The notes under the pieces were generated by a model. That model made no database searches and was not told where the DNA came from. It saw only the letters and a program-made list of their open reading frames with translations. A stretch of DNA of 64,000 nt from Polyangiaceae bacterium (GTDB taxonomy: Bacteria > Myxococcota_A > Polyangia > Polyangiales > Polyangiaceae), in contig JAHBVX010000005.1 in the NCBI GenBank assembly GCA_019637295.1, positions 464,858 through 528,857 of the forward strand, in the 5' to 3' direction. Of the stretch, positions 33,505 through 42,555 are shown piece after piece. The stretch's first letter is position 1; each line of letters starts with the position of its first letter. A program made the position numbers and the translations under genes.

Positions 33505-35904
33505 ATGGTCACCGACGCGCTGCCCTGGCACGCCCCGCGAGGGACCGAGGCGGTTATCGACGGCTGGCTCGCCGAGGGCGCCGTGCGTGAGTGCATCACC
33601 GGGGATCTCACCACCGCGGCGACCGATCCGAGCTGGGCACCGCTGCCCGACGATCTCGCGCCGAGCCTTCGCCGCGCCCTCAGCGAGCGCGGCATCGACC
33701 GGCTGTACTCCCACCAGGCCCTCGCGATCGACGAGGCGCGTCGCGGTCGTCACGTCGTGATCGCCACGCCCACCGCCAGCGGCAAGAGTCTGTGCTTTCA
33801 CCTGCCGGTGCTGCACGCGCTGGCGAGCGACGAGACGGCGAGCGCGCTGTTCATCTATCCGACCAAGGCGCTGTCTCGGGATCAGGAGCACGCGCTGCGA
33901 GCCTTGATCACTTCCGCGGAGCTCGGCGTGGCCGCTACGGTCTACGACGGAGACACGCCCGGGGACGCGCGGCGGGTCGCGCGCGAGCGCTGTCGCATCG
34001 TGCTGACCAATCCGGACATGCTGCACTCGGGCATCTTGCCCAACCATCCCAAGTGGGTCTCCACCTTTCAAGGGCTGCGCTACGTCGTGCTCGACGAGCT
34101 GCACACCTACCGCGGCGTGTTCGGCTCGCACATGGCCCACGTCATCGCGCGGCTGCGCCGCATCGCGAGATTTCACGGCTCCGATCCGGTGTTCATCACG
34201 GCCACCGCCACCATCGGCAACCCCCTCGAGCACGCCGCGCGCCTCATCGGTGCCCCGCCCGAGCAGGTCGCCCTCGTGGATCAGACCGGCGCGCCCCGCG
34301 CTAGCCGGCGGCTGTTCGTGTACAACCCACCCGTCGTCAACGCCGAGCTCGGCATCCGCAAGAGCGCGCTGAAAGAGAGCGTGCGCCTCGCGGCGGATCT
34401 GGTGCGCGCCCGCGTTCCCACCATCGTGTTTGGTCCATCGCGGAACAGCGTCGAGGTGATGCTGAAGTACCTGCGTGCCCGGGTGGGGGACGTGGCCGGC
34501 GCGTCCGCCATCATGGCGTATCGCGGCGGCTACTTGCCCAAGGCTCGCCGCGAGATCGAGCGCGGCCTGCGCGACGGGGAGATCCTGTGTGTGGTGGCGA
34601 CCAACGCCCTCGAGCTCGGCATCGACATCGGCGACCTCGACGCGGTGGTGTGTGCGGGCTACCCGGGCAGCGTCGCGGCCACCTGGCAGCGCTTCGGCCG
34701 CGCGGGCCGACGCGGCGCCCACAGCGTGTGCGTGATGGTGTGCGGCAGCTCCGCGCTGGATCAGTACTTCGCGCGGGATCCGGGCGCGCTCACCCGCACC
34801 TCCGCCGAGGAAGCCCGCATCGATCCGGGCAACGTGGAGATCCTGCTCCAGCACCTCAAGTGCGCCACCTTCGAGGCGCCGTTCCTGCACAGGCCTGCGG
34901 GCGCGCGTCCCGCCCACCCGGACGCGGCGGCGGGCGAGGCGTACCTGTCGCTGGACGCCAGCGCCACGCGCGACGCCCTCGACTACCTCGCGTCCCACGG
35001 GCTGGTTCACGAGACGGCAGGCAGCTACCACTTCACGGGCGAGGCATTCCCCGCCAACCACGTCTCGCTGCGCAACATCGGCTGGGACAACTTCGTGATC
35101 ATCGACCTGGCCACGAACCAGAGCATCGCCGAGCTCGACTGGCGCGCCGCTCACACCATGCTGCACGAGCAGGCGATCTACCAGCACGACGCCGAGCAGT
35201 ACCAGGTCGAGCGGCTCGACTACGACAACCACAAGGCCTTCGTGCGCAAGGTCGCGCCGGACTACTTCACCACCGCGCTCACCTATCGAACCGTGAGCGT
35301 GATCGAGCAAGCCACCGGCGGCGCCCTCGGTCAAGCGCGCATCGGCCTCGGTGACGTGCTGGTCGAAGAGAAGGTCACCGGCTACAAGAAGATCAAATTC
35401 TTCACGCACGAGAACGCCGGCTACGGGGACGTGCACTTGCCCGAGATGCAGATGCACACCCAGAGCTTCTGGCTCACGCTGCCCGAGAGCGTGGTCGGCG
35501 CCATCCCGGCGCCCCGCGCCGCCGTGATCGACGGGCTGCGCGGCCTCGGGCGCGCCCTCGAGACCGTGAGCACCCTGGCCTTGATGTGCGATCCACGCGA
35601 CATCGGCCAGACCCTCGGCGACGGCGCCGGGCCGGCGGAGCTCGCCCCGGGTCGCAACCCCTTCGCCGGACGCACCGGCGGCTTCGACCCCACGGTGTTC
35701 TTGTTCGACGCCCAGCCTGGCGGTGTCGGGCTCGCGCCGCGCATCCATCAACGCGCCGCCGAGTTGCTCGAGCGCGCCCGGGTGCTGATGCGCGGCTGCG
35801 GCTGCGCAGACGGCTGTCCTGGGTGCGTGGGCCCCTCCGACGAGAGCACGGGTCGGCGCGCGATGGCGCTGACGGTGCTCGCCGCCATCGCGCCCCGCGG
35901 CTGA
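33505..35904 (+). CDS. mrfA: MrfA/Hrq1-like DEAD-box helicase with zinc-binding C-terminus
   Basis: 799 residues from ATG 33505. Superfamily 2 helicase: Walker A TPTASGKS, motif II VLDELHTY (DELH), motif III TATATIG, motif VI QRFGRAGR. The DUF1998-type C-terminal region ends with the four-Cys cluster CGCADGCPGC, which in Bacillus MrfA binds zinc and is needed for function. MrfA is a 3'-5' helicase that with nuclease MrfB repairs mitomycin C adducts independently of UvrABC. The eukaryotic relative is Hrq1. It converges on the PhoD-like gene. Confidence 0.92.
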   Translation: MVTDALPWHAPRGTEAVIDGWLAEGAVRECITGDLTTAATDPSWAPLPDDLAPSLRRALSERGIDRLYSHQALAIDEARRGRHVVIATPTASGKSLCFHLPVLHALASDETASALFIYPTKALSRDQEHALRALITSAELGVAATVYDGDTPGDARRVARERCRIVLTNPDMLHSGILPNHPKWVSTFQGLRYVVLDELHTYRGVFGSHMAHVIARLRRIARFHGSDPVFITATATIGNPLEHAARLIGAPPEQVALVDQTGAPRASRRLFVYNPPVVNAELGIRKSALKESVRLAADLVRARVPTIVFGPSRNSVEVMLKYLRARVGDVAGASAIMAYRGGYLPKARREIERGLRDGEILCVVATNALELGIDIGDLDAVVCAGYPGSVAATWQRFGRAGRRGAHSVCVMVCGSSALDQYFARDPGALTRTSAEEARIDPGNVEILLQHLKCATFEAPFLHRPAGARPAHPDAAAGEAYLSLDASATRDALDYLASHGLVHETAGSYHFTGEAFPANHVSLRNIGWDNFVIIDLATNQSIAELDWRAAHTMLHEQAIYQHDAEQYQVERLDYDNHKAFVRKVAPDYFTTALTYRTVSVIEQATGGALGQARIGLGDVLVEEKVTGYKKIKFFTHENAGYGDVHLPEMQMHTQSFWLTLPESVVGAIPAPRAAVIDGLRGLGRALETVSTLALMCDPRDIGQTLGDGAGPAELAPGRNPFAGRTGGFDPTVFLFDAQPGGVGLAPRIHQRAAELLERARVLMRGCGCADGCPGCVGPSDESTGRRAMALTVLAAIAPRG

Positions 35905-35920
35905 GATCCTGCCCCCGCGC

Positions 35921-37510
35921 TCAGGGGAAGCTGTAGGTCTTGTCGAACAGGGACGCGCCCTGCCCGTTGACGAAGGTGACCTTGATCGTGGGCGGGGTCG
36001 CGTTCGGGTTGGCCTCGAACACCGTCACGTTGCTGGTGCCCGTGCGGAACTCGAACTGGCTCGTGGGCAGGGTGGTCCACAGCGGGTTGGCGTTCTGATC
36101 CCCGGGCCCCATCAGCACCTCGCGTAGATCCGACCACGCGCCGCTCGGCTCCACGGTAGCCGAAGCGCCCAGGTGGAAGTCCCCGGAGACGAACAGGACG
36201 CCCTTGATCGCGCTGGTGGCGATGTACTCGAGCAGCTTCGTGCGCTGGGCGGCGTAGCCCTCCCAGCGATCCGCCTGGGCCAGATCGAAGAGGCCGGGGA
36301 AGTTGGTGATGGGCACCGAGTTGACGATCACCTTGAACGTCGCCGTACTCGCGGACAGACCGGCCTGCAGCCAGGCGAGCTGCTCGTTCGAGAGGTACTC
36401 CGCGTTCGGCGTGTTGCGCGTGGAGGGCTTGCGCTCGCCGCGCGAGTCGAGCACGAACACCTCGAGGGTGTCCCCCCAGCGGTAGCTGCGCCAGATCCGG
36501 TCCGGCGCGGAGACCGCGCGGCGAATGGGCAGGTACTCGAAGAAGGTCTGGCGCGCCGCGGCCAGGCGGGTGGGGCTGAAGGTCTCCGGGTTCCAGTCGT
36601 TGTCCACCTCGTGGTCGTCCCAGGTCGCGTAGTGCGCCGTGCTCTGCAAGAACTTCTGATAGGTGCCCTCGCCGATCTGCTCCTGCCACTTGGCGCGATA
36701 CTGCGCGAGGGTCGTCGCCGAGTCGTTGTAGGTCGTGTCGCCAGCCAGGATGATGAAGTCGAGGTTCAGCTCGCCGCCCTTGTCCAGCGCGTCGAAGGGC
36801 GCGCGGCTGTTGCTGGTGCAAGACGTGCCACCGAAGCGGATCACGGCCTTGTGCCCGGGCAGCGGAGCGGTCACCACGCGCCCGATGTCGCTGCGCGCGA
36901 CGAAGGTGCCGCCCTGCTGCTCGAGGAACACGTACGAGAGATCCGCTAGAGCGGGCAGTCCGTCGGCGTCCACGTGCACGAAGCCGTCGCTCGAGGGCGT
37001 GGCGACCGACTCGTGGAACAACAGCGACTTGCCCGCGCTGGTGGGGGTGAACACGCGCACGAGCAGCGTCCCCGTCCCCGCGTAGCGCGTCCACAGCACC
37101 GCCTTGTCCGACGTCGGATCGCCGGCTTGGATGCCGGCGGGGAACGACGCGGAGACGAGCGGTAGCAGGGTCGGATCGAAGTCGATTTCGACTCCGGGGT
37201 TGCCGCCGCTGCCTCCGGTGCCCCCACCGCTGCCGCCGGCGCCCGCTTGGCCCGCCTGGCCCGCCTGCCCCGCTTGGCCCGCCTGGCCCGCGCTGCCTGC
37301 GCTGCCGCCCGTCGCGCCGACGCCTCCGGTCGCCCCCGCGCCGCTGCCGCCGCTGCCACCGGTCGCGCCACCCGCGCCCCCGGTCGCCGACCCGCCGGTC
37401 GCGCCCGCGCCGCCGCTGCCGCCCGGGGATTTGCCACCCTCGTCGCTGTCCCCGCAGCCCGCGGCTGCGAGCAGCGCCCCGAGCAGCCAACCCCATCGCT
37501 GAGCACGCAT
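35921..37510 (-). CDS. PhoD-like alkaline phosphatase lipoprotein
   Basis: 529 residues; two consecutive ATGs (37513 and 37510) follow AGGAG, and the second has the better spacing. Lipobox LAAAGC, then a Gly/Ala/Ser/Thr spacer of about 85 residues including tandem AGQ units. The PhoD metallophosphatase domain has FIILAGDTTYND, WDDHEVDNDWNP and LFVSGDFHLG, supplying metal-binding Asp, His and Asn residues. PhoD enzymes hydrolyse phosphodiesters and monoesters, often using calcium and iron. Here it would be displayed on the outer membrane, perhaps for phosphate release from DNA or teichoic acid of prey, which is inference. Confidence 0.9.
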   Translation of the reverse strand: MRAQRWGWLLGALLAAAGCGDSDEGGKSPGGSGGAGATGGSATGGAGGATGGSGGSGAGATGGVGATGGSAGSAGQAGQAGQAGQAGQAGAGGSGGGTGGSGGNPGVEIDFDPTLLPLVSASFPAGIQAGDPTSDKAVLWTRYAGTGTLLVRVFTPTSAGKSLLFHESVATPSSDGFVHVDADGLPALADLSYVFLEQQGGTFVARSDIGRVVTAPLPGHKAVIRFGGTSCTSNSRAPFDALDKGGELNLDFIILAGDTTYNDSATTLAQYRAKWQEQIGEGTYQKFLQSTAHYATWDDHEVDNDWNPETFSPTRLAAARQTFFEYLPIRRAVSAPDRIWRSYRWGDTLEVFVLDSRGERKPSTRNTPNAEYLSNEQLAWLQAGLSASTATFKVIVNSVPITNFPGLFDLAQADRWEGYAAQRTKLLEYIATSAIKGVLFVSGDFHLGASATVEPSGAWSDLREVLMGPGDQNANPLWTTLPTSQFEFRTGTSNVTVFEANPNATPPTIKVTFVNGQGASLFDKTYSFP

Positions 37511-37633
37511 CATGGCTCCTCCACTTGGCGCCCGCGGCCGAGCGGGCTTCGTCGAGAGTAGCGCGAGCCGGGCCAGATCGAAAGCGCGCCGGGCGCGATT
37601 GCGGCTCGGGGCAGGCCACACTAGCCTAGGCAG

Positions 37634-39742
37634 GTGTCGAGACGGCTCTTGATCTCGACCGGCCTCGGCGCGGTCGCGGCGGCCTGGTTGCTGCACGGCT
37701 GCCTGGCGCGGGACGAGGGCGTGTTCCAGAAGCAGTACCTCGACGATGCCGGCACCGGCGCACCGCCGCTGATCGACGCGACCACCGGACCCGGGGACGT
37801 GACCTCGGAGCTGCCCGAGCTCGCGCCGCACATCGTGCTGGGGGTCGACCCGCCCCACGGGCCCTGGAACGGCGGGCAGCTCGCGCTGGTGCGAGGCAAC
37901 GGCTTCTCGAGCAAGGTGAGGGTGTGGTTCGGCGACCAAGAGATCGCGCCCGAAGACGTCGTGCCGGTCGATCCCAAGCGCGTGCAGGTGCTCGTGCCGC
38001 CGGGCGCGGCGGGCCCGGTCGACGTGACCACCCAGAACGGCAGCGACGCCTCCACCCGGAGCTCCCTCAGCGGCGGCTACAGCTACGACCGCTTCTACCT
38101 CGAGCCCGCTTCGGGTCCGAACTCTGGCGGCACCCGAGTCACGCTGCGCGGCAGCGGGACCCAGTGGAGCGCGGGCACCACGGTGCTCGTCGATCTCGTC
38201 CCCTGCGTCGACGTCACCGTCACCTCCAGCACCGAGCTGTCTTGCACCACGCCGGTGGGCTCGCCGGGCTCGAAGCCCGTGCGCGTCACCACGCCGGATC
38301 TGGTCAGCGTCGACGTGCTCGACGCCTTCACCTATGGCGACAGCGACAACGGCTACCGCGGGGGCCTCGACGGACAGCCCCTGACGTCGAAGCTACGCAT
38401 CGTGGTCCTGGACGCCTACAGCGGGGACCCGCTGCCGGGAGCGACCGTCATCGCGGGGACCGACATCCAGAGCGCGTTCATCGACAAGACGGACACGGGC
38501 GGCGTGGTCGAGTTCGCGGACCCGAGCCTCGGGCCCAAGCGCAGCGTCACCGTGGCGAAGAACTGCTTCCAGCCGATCACGTTCGTGGACGTGCCGGTCG
38601 ACACGGTCACCGCGTACCTCGACCCGGTGCTCAGCCCCAAGTGCGCGGACGAAGGAGACCCGCCGCCCACCGGCGGCAACCCGAGCTTGTCCGGCGCGGT
38701 GACCGGCGAGCTGCTCTGGCCCAGCCAGAAGGAGTTCGAGCGCGGCGTGTGGACCAACGTCCCCTACCCCAAGGGCCCGAACGAGAAGCTCGTCGCGTAC
38801 GTCTTCCGCCTCGCGTCGGACCCCTCCCAGCAGTTCCAGCTGCCCGGCGAGTCCGCCGCCGTCACGCCGGACTCCCCCGGCACGGCGGGCTTTCAGTATT
38901 CGATGTCGGTCGGCGCCGGGAACGTGACGCTCTATGCCCTGGCGGGCATCGAGGACCGCAGCGTCTCGCCGCCCAAGTTCCTGGCCTATTCCATGGGTCT
39001 GTCGAAGGGCATCTCCAGCAAGCCCGGCTCGGCGACCACGAACGTGTTCATCAACGTCGACATCCCGCTCGATCACGCGCTCAGCGTCGACCTGCACGGT
39101 CCCACGCCGACCCTCAAAGGTCCCGACCGCGCGATCGTGCAGAGTTCGATCCGCGTGGGCGAGCTCGGCTACGTGATCCTGCCGAGCATGCGCAAGACCG
39201 AGCTGCTCCCAGCCAGCGGCCTGCTCTCCTTCGTGGGGTTGCCGCCCCTCGGCGCCTCGCTCCTCGGCGCGCAGTACGTCGTGGGCGGGCGCGCCGTGAC
39301 GGGCTCGGGGGCGACGACCCCGCGCTCGGTGGCCATGTCCCTGGCCACCACGAGCAGCGCGCAGGTGGTGCCCCTCGACGGCTTCCTCGAGATCCCGCTG
39401 CTCACCACGCCCCAGAACAACACAGCCTGGGATGGCAAGCACCTCGAGTTCTCCGTGAAGCCGGGCGGACCGGGCGTGAGCCTCACCGTGCTCTCGCTGA
39501 TCGCCGGCAGCGGCCTCGTCACGTGGACCGTCGCGGTCCCCGCGGGCGTGCACAGCGTGCTGCTGCCAGACCTGGCCGCGCTCGATCCGCTCCTGGCGCT
39601 GCCGAGCGGGTCGCTCACCCTCAGCGTCACGGTCGCGCACGTGACGGACTTCGACTACTCGACGCTGCGCTACCGCCACCTGTCGAGCCAGGGCTGGAAC
39701 GCGCACGCGACGGACGTGTTCTACCCTCACCTCGCGCCATGA
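37634..39742 (+). CDS. large IPT/TIG-domain lipoprotein
   Basis: 702 residues from GTG 37634. Signal and lipobox LLHGC, then two Ig-like IPT/TIG units at about 65-150 and 153-235 (GVDPPHGPWNGGQLALVRGNGF; SGPNSGGTRVTLRGSG). The remaining 460 residues are beta-rich, with a carboxypeptidase-regulatory-like unit (VLDAYSGDPLPGATVIAG). Its size and anchor suggest a surface protein for contact or adhesion. Its stop overlaps the start of the IgGFc-binding-like lipoprotein gene (ATGA), so the two probably work together. Confidence 0.85.
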   Translation: MSRRLLISTGLGAVAAAWLLHGCLARDEGVFQKQYLDDAGTGAPPLIDATTGPGDVTSELPELAPHIVLGVDPPHGPWNGGQLALVRGNGFSSKVRVWFGDQEIAPEDVVPVDPKRVQVLVPPGAAGPVDVTTQNGSDASTRSSLSGGYSYDRFYLEPASGPNSGGTRVTLRGSGTQWSAGTTVLVDLVPCVDVTVTSSTELSCTTPVGSPGSKPVRVTTPDLVSVDVLDAFTYGDSDNGYRGGLDGQPLTSKLRIVVLDAYSGDPLPGATVIAGTDIQSAFIDKTDTGGVVEFADPSLGPKRSVTVAKNCFQPITFVDVPVDTVTAYLDPVLSPKCADEGDPPPTGGNPSLSGAVTGELLWPSQKEFERGVWTNVPYPKGPNEKLVAYVFRLASDPSQQFQLPGESAAVTPDSPGTAGFQYSMSVGAGNVTLYALAGIEDRSVSPPKFLAYSMGLSKGISSKPGSATTNVFINVDIPLDHALSVDLHGPTPTLKGPDRAIVQSSIRVGELGYVILPSMRKTELLPASGLLSFVGLPPLGASLLGAQYVVGGRAVTGSGATTPRSVAMSLATTSSAQVVPLDGFLEIPLLTTPQNNTAWDGKHLEFSVKPGGPGVSLTVLSLIAGSGLVTWTVAVPAGVHSVLLPDLAALDPLLALPSGSLTLSVTVAHVTDFDYSTLRYRHLSSQGWNAHATDVFYPHLAP

Positions 39743-41715
39743 GGGCTCGCTGGCGCGCCGTCGCGAGCTCGAGCGTGGTGGCGCTGTGCGTCGTCCTGAC
39801 CGGGAGCTGCGGCTTCGACCGCGCCGATCGCTGGCTGCTCGGCGACGGCCCGCCGCCCAGCTGCCAGGCCGGCGAGCGACGCTGCGGCAGCACCGGCATC
39901 GAGCGCTGCTCCGCGGGCAGCTTCGTCATCGAGACCGACTGCGCCAAGAGCGGGCTGGTGTGCGTCCCTGCCACGCTGGAGTGCCGCACCTGCGTGCCCC
40001 AGAGCGGCGCCTGCGACGGCCAGCTCACGCTGCGCTGCGACGACAGCGGCGACGGCTACTCGCCCACCGGCAGCTGCGATCCGAAGTCGGCCGAGGCCTG
40101 CCGCGCCGGGGCATGCGTCAATCTGTGCAAGGAAGCCCAGACCCTGCGCAGCAACGTCGGCTGTGAGTACTGGGCGGTGGATCTCGACAACGCCAACGTG
40201 GGCACGAGCCTGAACGCTGCCGCCCAGCAGTTCGCGGTGGTGGTCAGCAACCCACAGCCGGACGTCCCCGTCGAGGTGGTGATCGAGCGAGACGACACCG
40301 CCCCCGGAGACGACAACGAGCCGCTGCAGGTGGCCACCGCCACCATCTCACCGCTGAGCCTGCGGGTGTTCAAGCTCGGGCCGCGCGAGGTGGACGGCTC
40401 GCCCCCCGGTGAGTTCAACACCGGCACCCACACCGCGCTCACTCGCGCCGCCTACCGGCTGCGCTCGGACTTCCCGGTCGTGGCCTACCAGTTCAACCCG
40501 CTCGAGAACGTGAACGTGTTCTCCAACGACGCCTCGCTCCTCAAGCCGGTGGAGGCCCTCGGCACGCCCTCCGCGTCGGTGACTCCGGCCTACGTCGTGC
40601 TCGGCTGGCCTCAGACCATCGCCAGCACCGAGGATCCGAAGACGAACTTCAACGCCTCCGCCCCCATCGATCTGCGCGCGTTCCTCGCCATCGTGGGCAC
40701 GCGACCGAACACGCGCGTCCGGATCGAGACCACCGCCCTGGTGATCGGCGGCGGCCCGGTGCCGACCACCCCTATCGGCGGAGTGATCGAGGTCGAGCTC
40801 GGGCCCTTCGACGTCTTGAACCTCGAGACGGACGACTTCGGCGGCGACTTCTCGGGCTCCCTCGTGTCCAGTGATCAACCCGTGGTGGTGTTCAGCGGCG
40901 GTGAGGCCAGCGACGCGCCCATGTTCCCCGAGCTCGCGTACCGGCGCTGCTGCGCCGATCACCTCGAAGAGCAGCTCGACCCCATCCGCACCGCGGGCCG
41001 CCGCTTCGTGGCGTCGGTGAGCGCCAACCGCAGCGAGGCGGTGGCCGCCGCCGGCGCGACCATCGGCGTCGTGCCTCAGCCCGAGTACTTCCGCGTCATC
41101 GCGGTCACCCCCGCCGGGGCGCGCCTGACCACCACCCTACCGCCACCCTACTCGGAGCTCGTGCTGCCGACGCGTGGCAGCTTCGCCACCCTCGAGAGCA
41201 CCAGAGACTTCATGATCGACAGCGACGCACCGGTGATGCTCGCCAGCGTCTCGCCGAGTCAAGAAGCGGCGGGCATCCCCCGCGGGCTGCCCGGCGGCGA
41301 TCCGAGCCTGCTCATCATCCCGCCGCTGGAGCAGTTTCGTTCATCCTACGTCTTTCTCACGCCGGACAAGTACAGCTTCGACTTCATCCGCATCGTCGCG
41401 CCGAGCGGCGCCGTGGTCGTGCTCGACGGCGAGCGCGTCGACCAGCTCGACGCCTGTCGCGCGGTCCCGGCGGACGGACTCAGCGACGAGCAGCGCGGCG
41501 GACCGCCGCCATTCATCGTGTACCGCTGCCAGCTCTCCTTTCCCATCATCGATCCGGACAAGGATACGAATCGACTCTCGCCCGGGCTACAGAACGACGG
41601 CGTGCACCGAGTCGACGCCACCAGCCCCGTCGGCGTGTTGGTCGAAGGCTTCGACGCGTTCGTCAGCTACGCCTACGCCGCCGGCACGGAGCTGGTCGAG
41701 ATCGTGCCCCAGTAA
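39739..41715 (+). CDS. IgGFc-binding-like surface lipoprotein
   Basis: 658 residues from ATG 39739. Lipobox-like LTGSCG, then a Cys-rich region (about 35-140; CQAGERRCGSTGIERCS and further pairs), then a long beta-rich domain of about 500 residues resembling the IgGFc-binding N-terminal domain seen in myxobacterial and some eukaryotic proteins (AYQFNPLENVNVFSNDASLL, VLGWPQT, FSGGEASDAP). Such proteins are thought to mediate cell-surface adhesion; no substrate is known here. Coupled to the IPT/TIG lipoprotein upstream. Confidence 0.8.
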   Translation: MRARWRAVASSSVVALCVVLTGSCGFDRADRWLLGDGPPPSCQAGERRCGSTGIERCSAGSFVIETDCAKSGLVCVPATLECRTCVPQSGACDGQLTLRCDDSGDGYSPTGSCDPKSAEACRAGACVNLCKEAQTLRSNVGCEYWAVDLDNANVGTSLNAAAQQFAVVVSNPQPDVPVEVVIERDDTAPGDDNEPLQVATATISPLSLRVFKLGPREVDGSPPGEFNTGTHTALTRAAYRLRSDFPVVAYQFNPLENVNVFSNDASLLKPVEALGTPSASVTPAYVVLGWPQTIASTEDPKTNFNASAPIDLRAFLAIVGTRPNTRVRIETTALVIGGGPVPTTPIGGVIEVELGPFDVLNLETDDFGGDFSGSLVSSDQPVVVFSGGEASDAPMFPELAYRRCCADHLEEQLDPIRTAGRRFVASVSANRSEAVAAAGATIGVVPQPEYFRVIAVTPAGARLTTTLPPPYSELVLPTRGSFATLESTRDFMIDSDAPVMLASVSPSQEAAGIPRGLPGGDPSLLIIPPLEQFRSSYVFLTPDKYSFDFIRIVAPSGAVVVLDGERVDQLDACRAVPADGLSDEQRGGPPPFIVYRCQLSFPIIDPDKDTNRLSPGLQNDGVHRVDATSPVGVLVEGFDAFVSYAYAAGTELVEIVPQ

Positions 41716-41780
41716 GCATCGCCTTGTTGGCTCGACGCGGAAGCGGCGGGAGCTCTCCACTCTCTCGAGCGACCGCGTCG

Positions 41781-42233
41781 CTAGTCCGGAGCGCCATCCT
41801 CGGGATCCGCGGCGTCGCTCGCGCCATCCCCATCCCCCGCGTCGCTGGCGCCGTCGAAGGGAGCGACGGCGTCGCTCGTGCTCGCCCCATCGGGCTCCGC
41901 GGCGTCGGCGTCCGACAGGGCGGCGTCCGACGCGGTCGCGTCGAAGGGAAAGCCGCCGACGCCGGCATCCCAGGGTCCTCCATCCCAAGGCGATCCCGGA
42001 GCACCGTACACGCTGAAGCTGGAGGAGCACGCGATGAACACGTCGCTCCCCAACGTCGCGCCGAAGACGAACAACGCCGCGCGCCCGAGCCGCGCCCTCA
42101 TGACGACAGTCGGCTTCGGCTCGCGCTCGAGCTCCCGGGCGCAGAACGGGCAACGCGCCTCGCACTCACGAACGTGACGCGCGCACCCGCCGCATGGCCT
42201 CAGCCGATGCTCAGCCCCAATTCGCTCCTCCAC
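41781..42233 (-). CDS. zinc-ribbon membrane protein with acidic tail
   Basis: About 150 residues; I use GTG 42233 because the frame further upstream runs towards tandem repeats, but the start is uncertain. Near the N-terminus are CGGC and CPFC in a zinc-ribbon arrangement (RPCGGCARHVRECEARCPFC). A hydrophobic helix follows (GRAALFVFGATLG), then an Asp/Ala/Ser/Pro-rich tail. Proteins of this layout recur in Polyangiales, often near surface protein genes; none is characterised to my knowledge. The zinc ribbon is probably cytoplasmic and the acidic tail outside. Confidence 0.65.
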   Translation of the reverse strand: MEERIGAEHRLRPCGGCARHVRECEARCPFCARELEREPKPTVVMRARLGRAALFVFGATLGSDVFIACSSSFSVYGAPGSPWDGGPWDAGVGGFPFDATASDAALSDADAAEPDGASTSDAVAPFDGASDAGDGDGASDAADPEDGAPD

Positions 42234-42555
42234 CCACCGATGATAGCAACCCCCGCCACGCGACGCCACCGCGCTACCGCCCGCGCCCACTCCCCGCTCT
42301 CCCCCGCTCCTCGCCATCGCGATCGCTCACGCCCCCGCGCCCGCCCACGCCCACGCCAACGCCCCCGCACACGCCCACGCAACCGCGACACGCCCACGCA
42401 ACCGCGACACGCCCACGCAACCGCGACACGCCCACGCAACCGCGACACGCCCACGCCACCGCGCACGCCCCGCCCTCGCCACCGCCCCCGCGACACGCCC
42501 ACGCGACACGCAAACGCCCCCGCCAACGCCACGCGATCGCAGCCGCCCCACCCGC
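42234..42555 (-). repeat. minisatellite-bearing intergenic region
   Basis: 322 bases with no credible gene. On the plus strand it is almost free of long T runs and made of CGCCC/CACGC words; 42371-42446 holds four perfect copies of the 19-base unit ACGCCCACGCAACCGCGAC, followed by a degenerate fifth copy to about 42465. The same kind of strand-biased, C-rich (G-rich on the other strand) sequence is found at the right end of the window. The promoter for the zinc-ribbon gene must also be in here. Confidence 0.85.

Noticed and set aside
37924..41715. Very long open frame on the plus strand through the IPT/TIG lipoprotein region
   Set aside because: Its first 600 codons are Arg/Ala-rich noise in another frame of the IPT/TIG gene. 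Only the part from ATG 39739 has a lipoprotein signal and real domain sequence.
42371..42465. Short repeats considered as a CRISPR array
   Set aside because: The 19-base units are directly adjacent with no spacers, and no cas gene is present.
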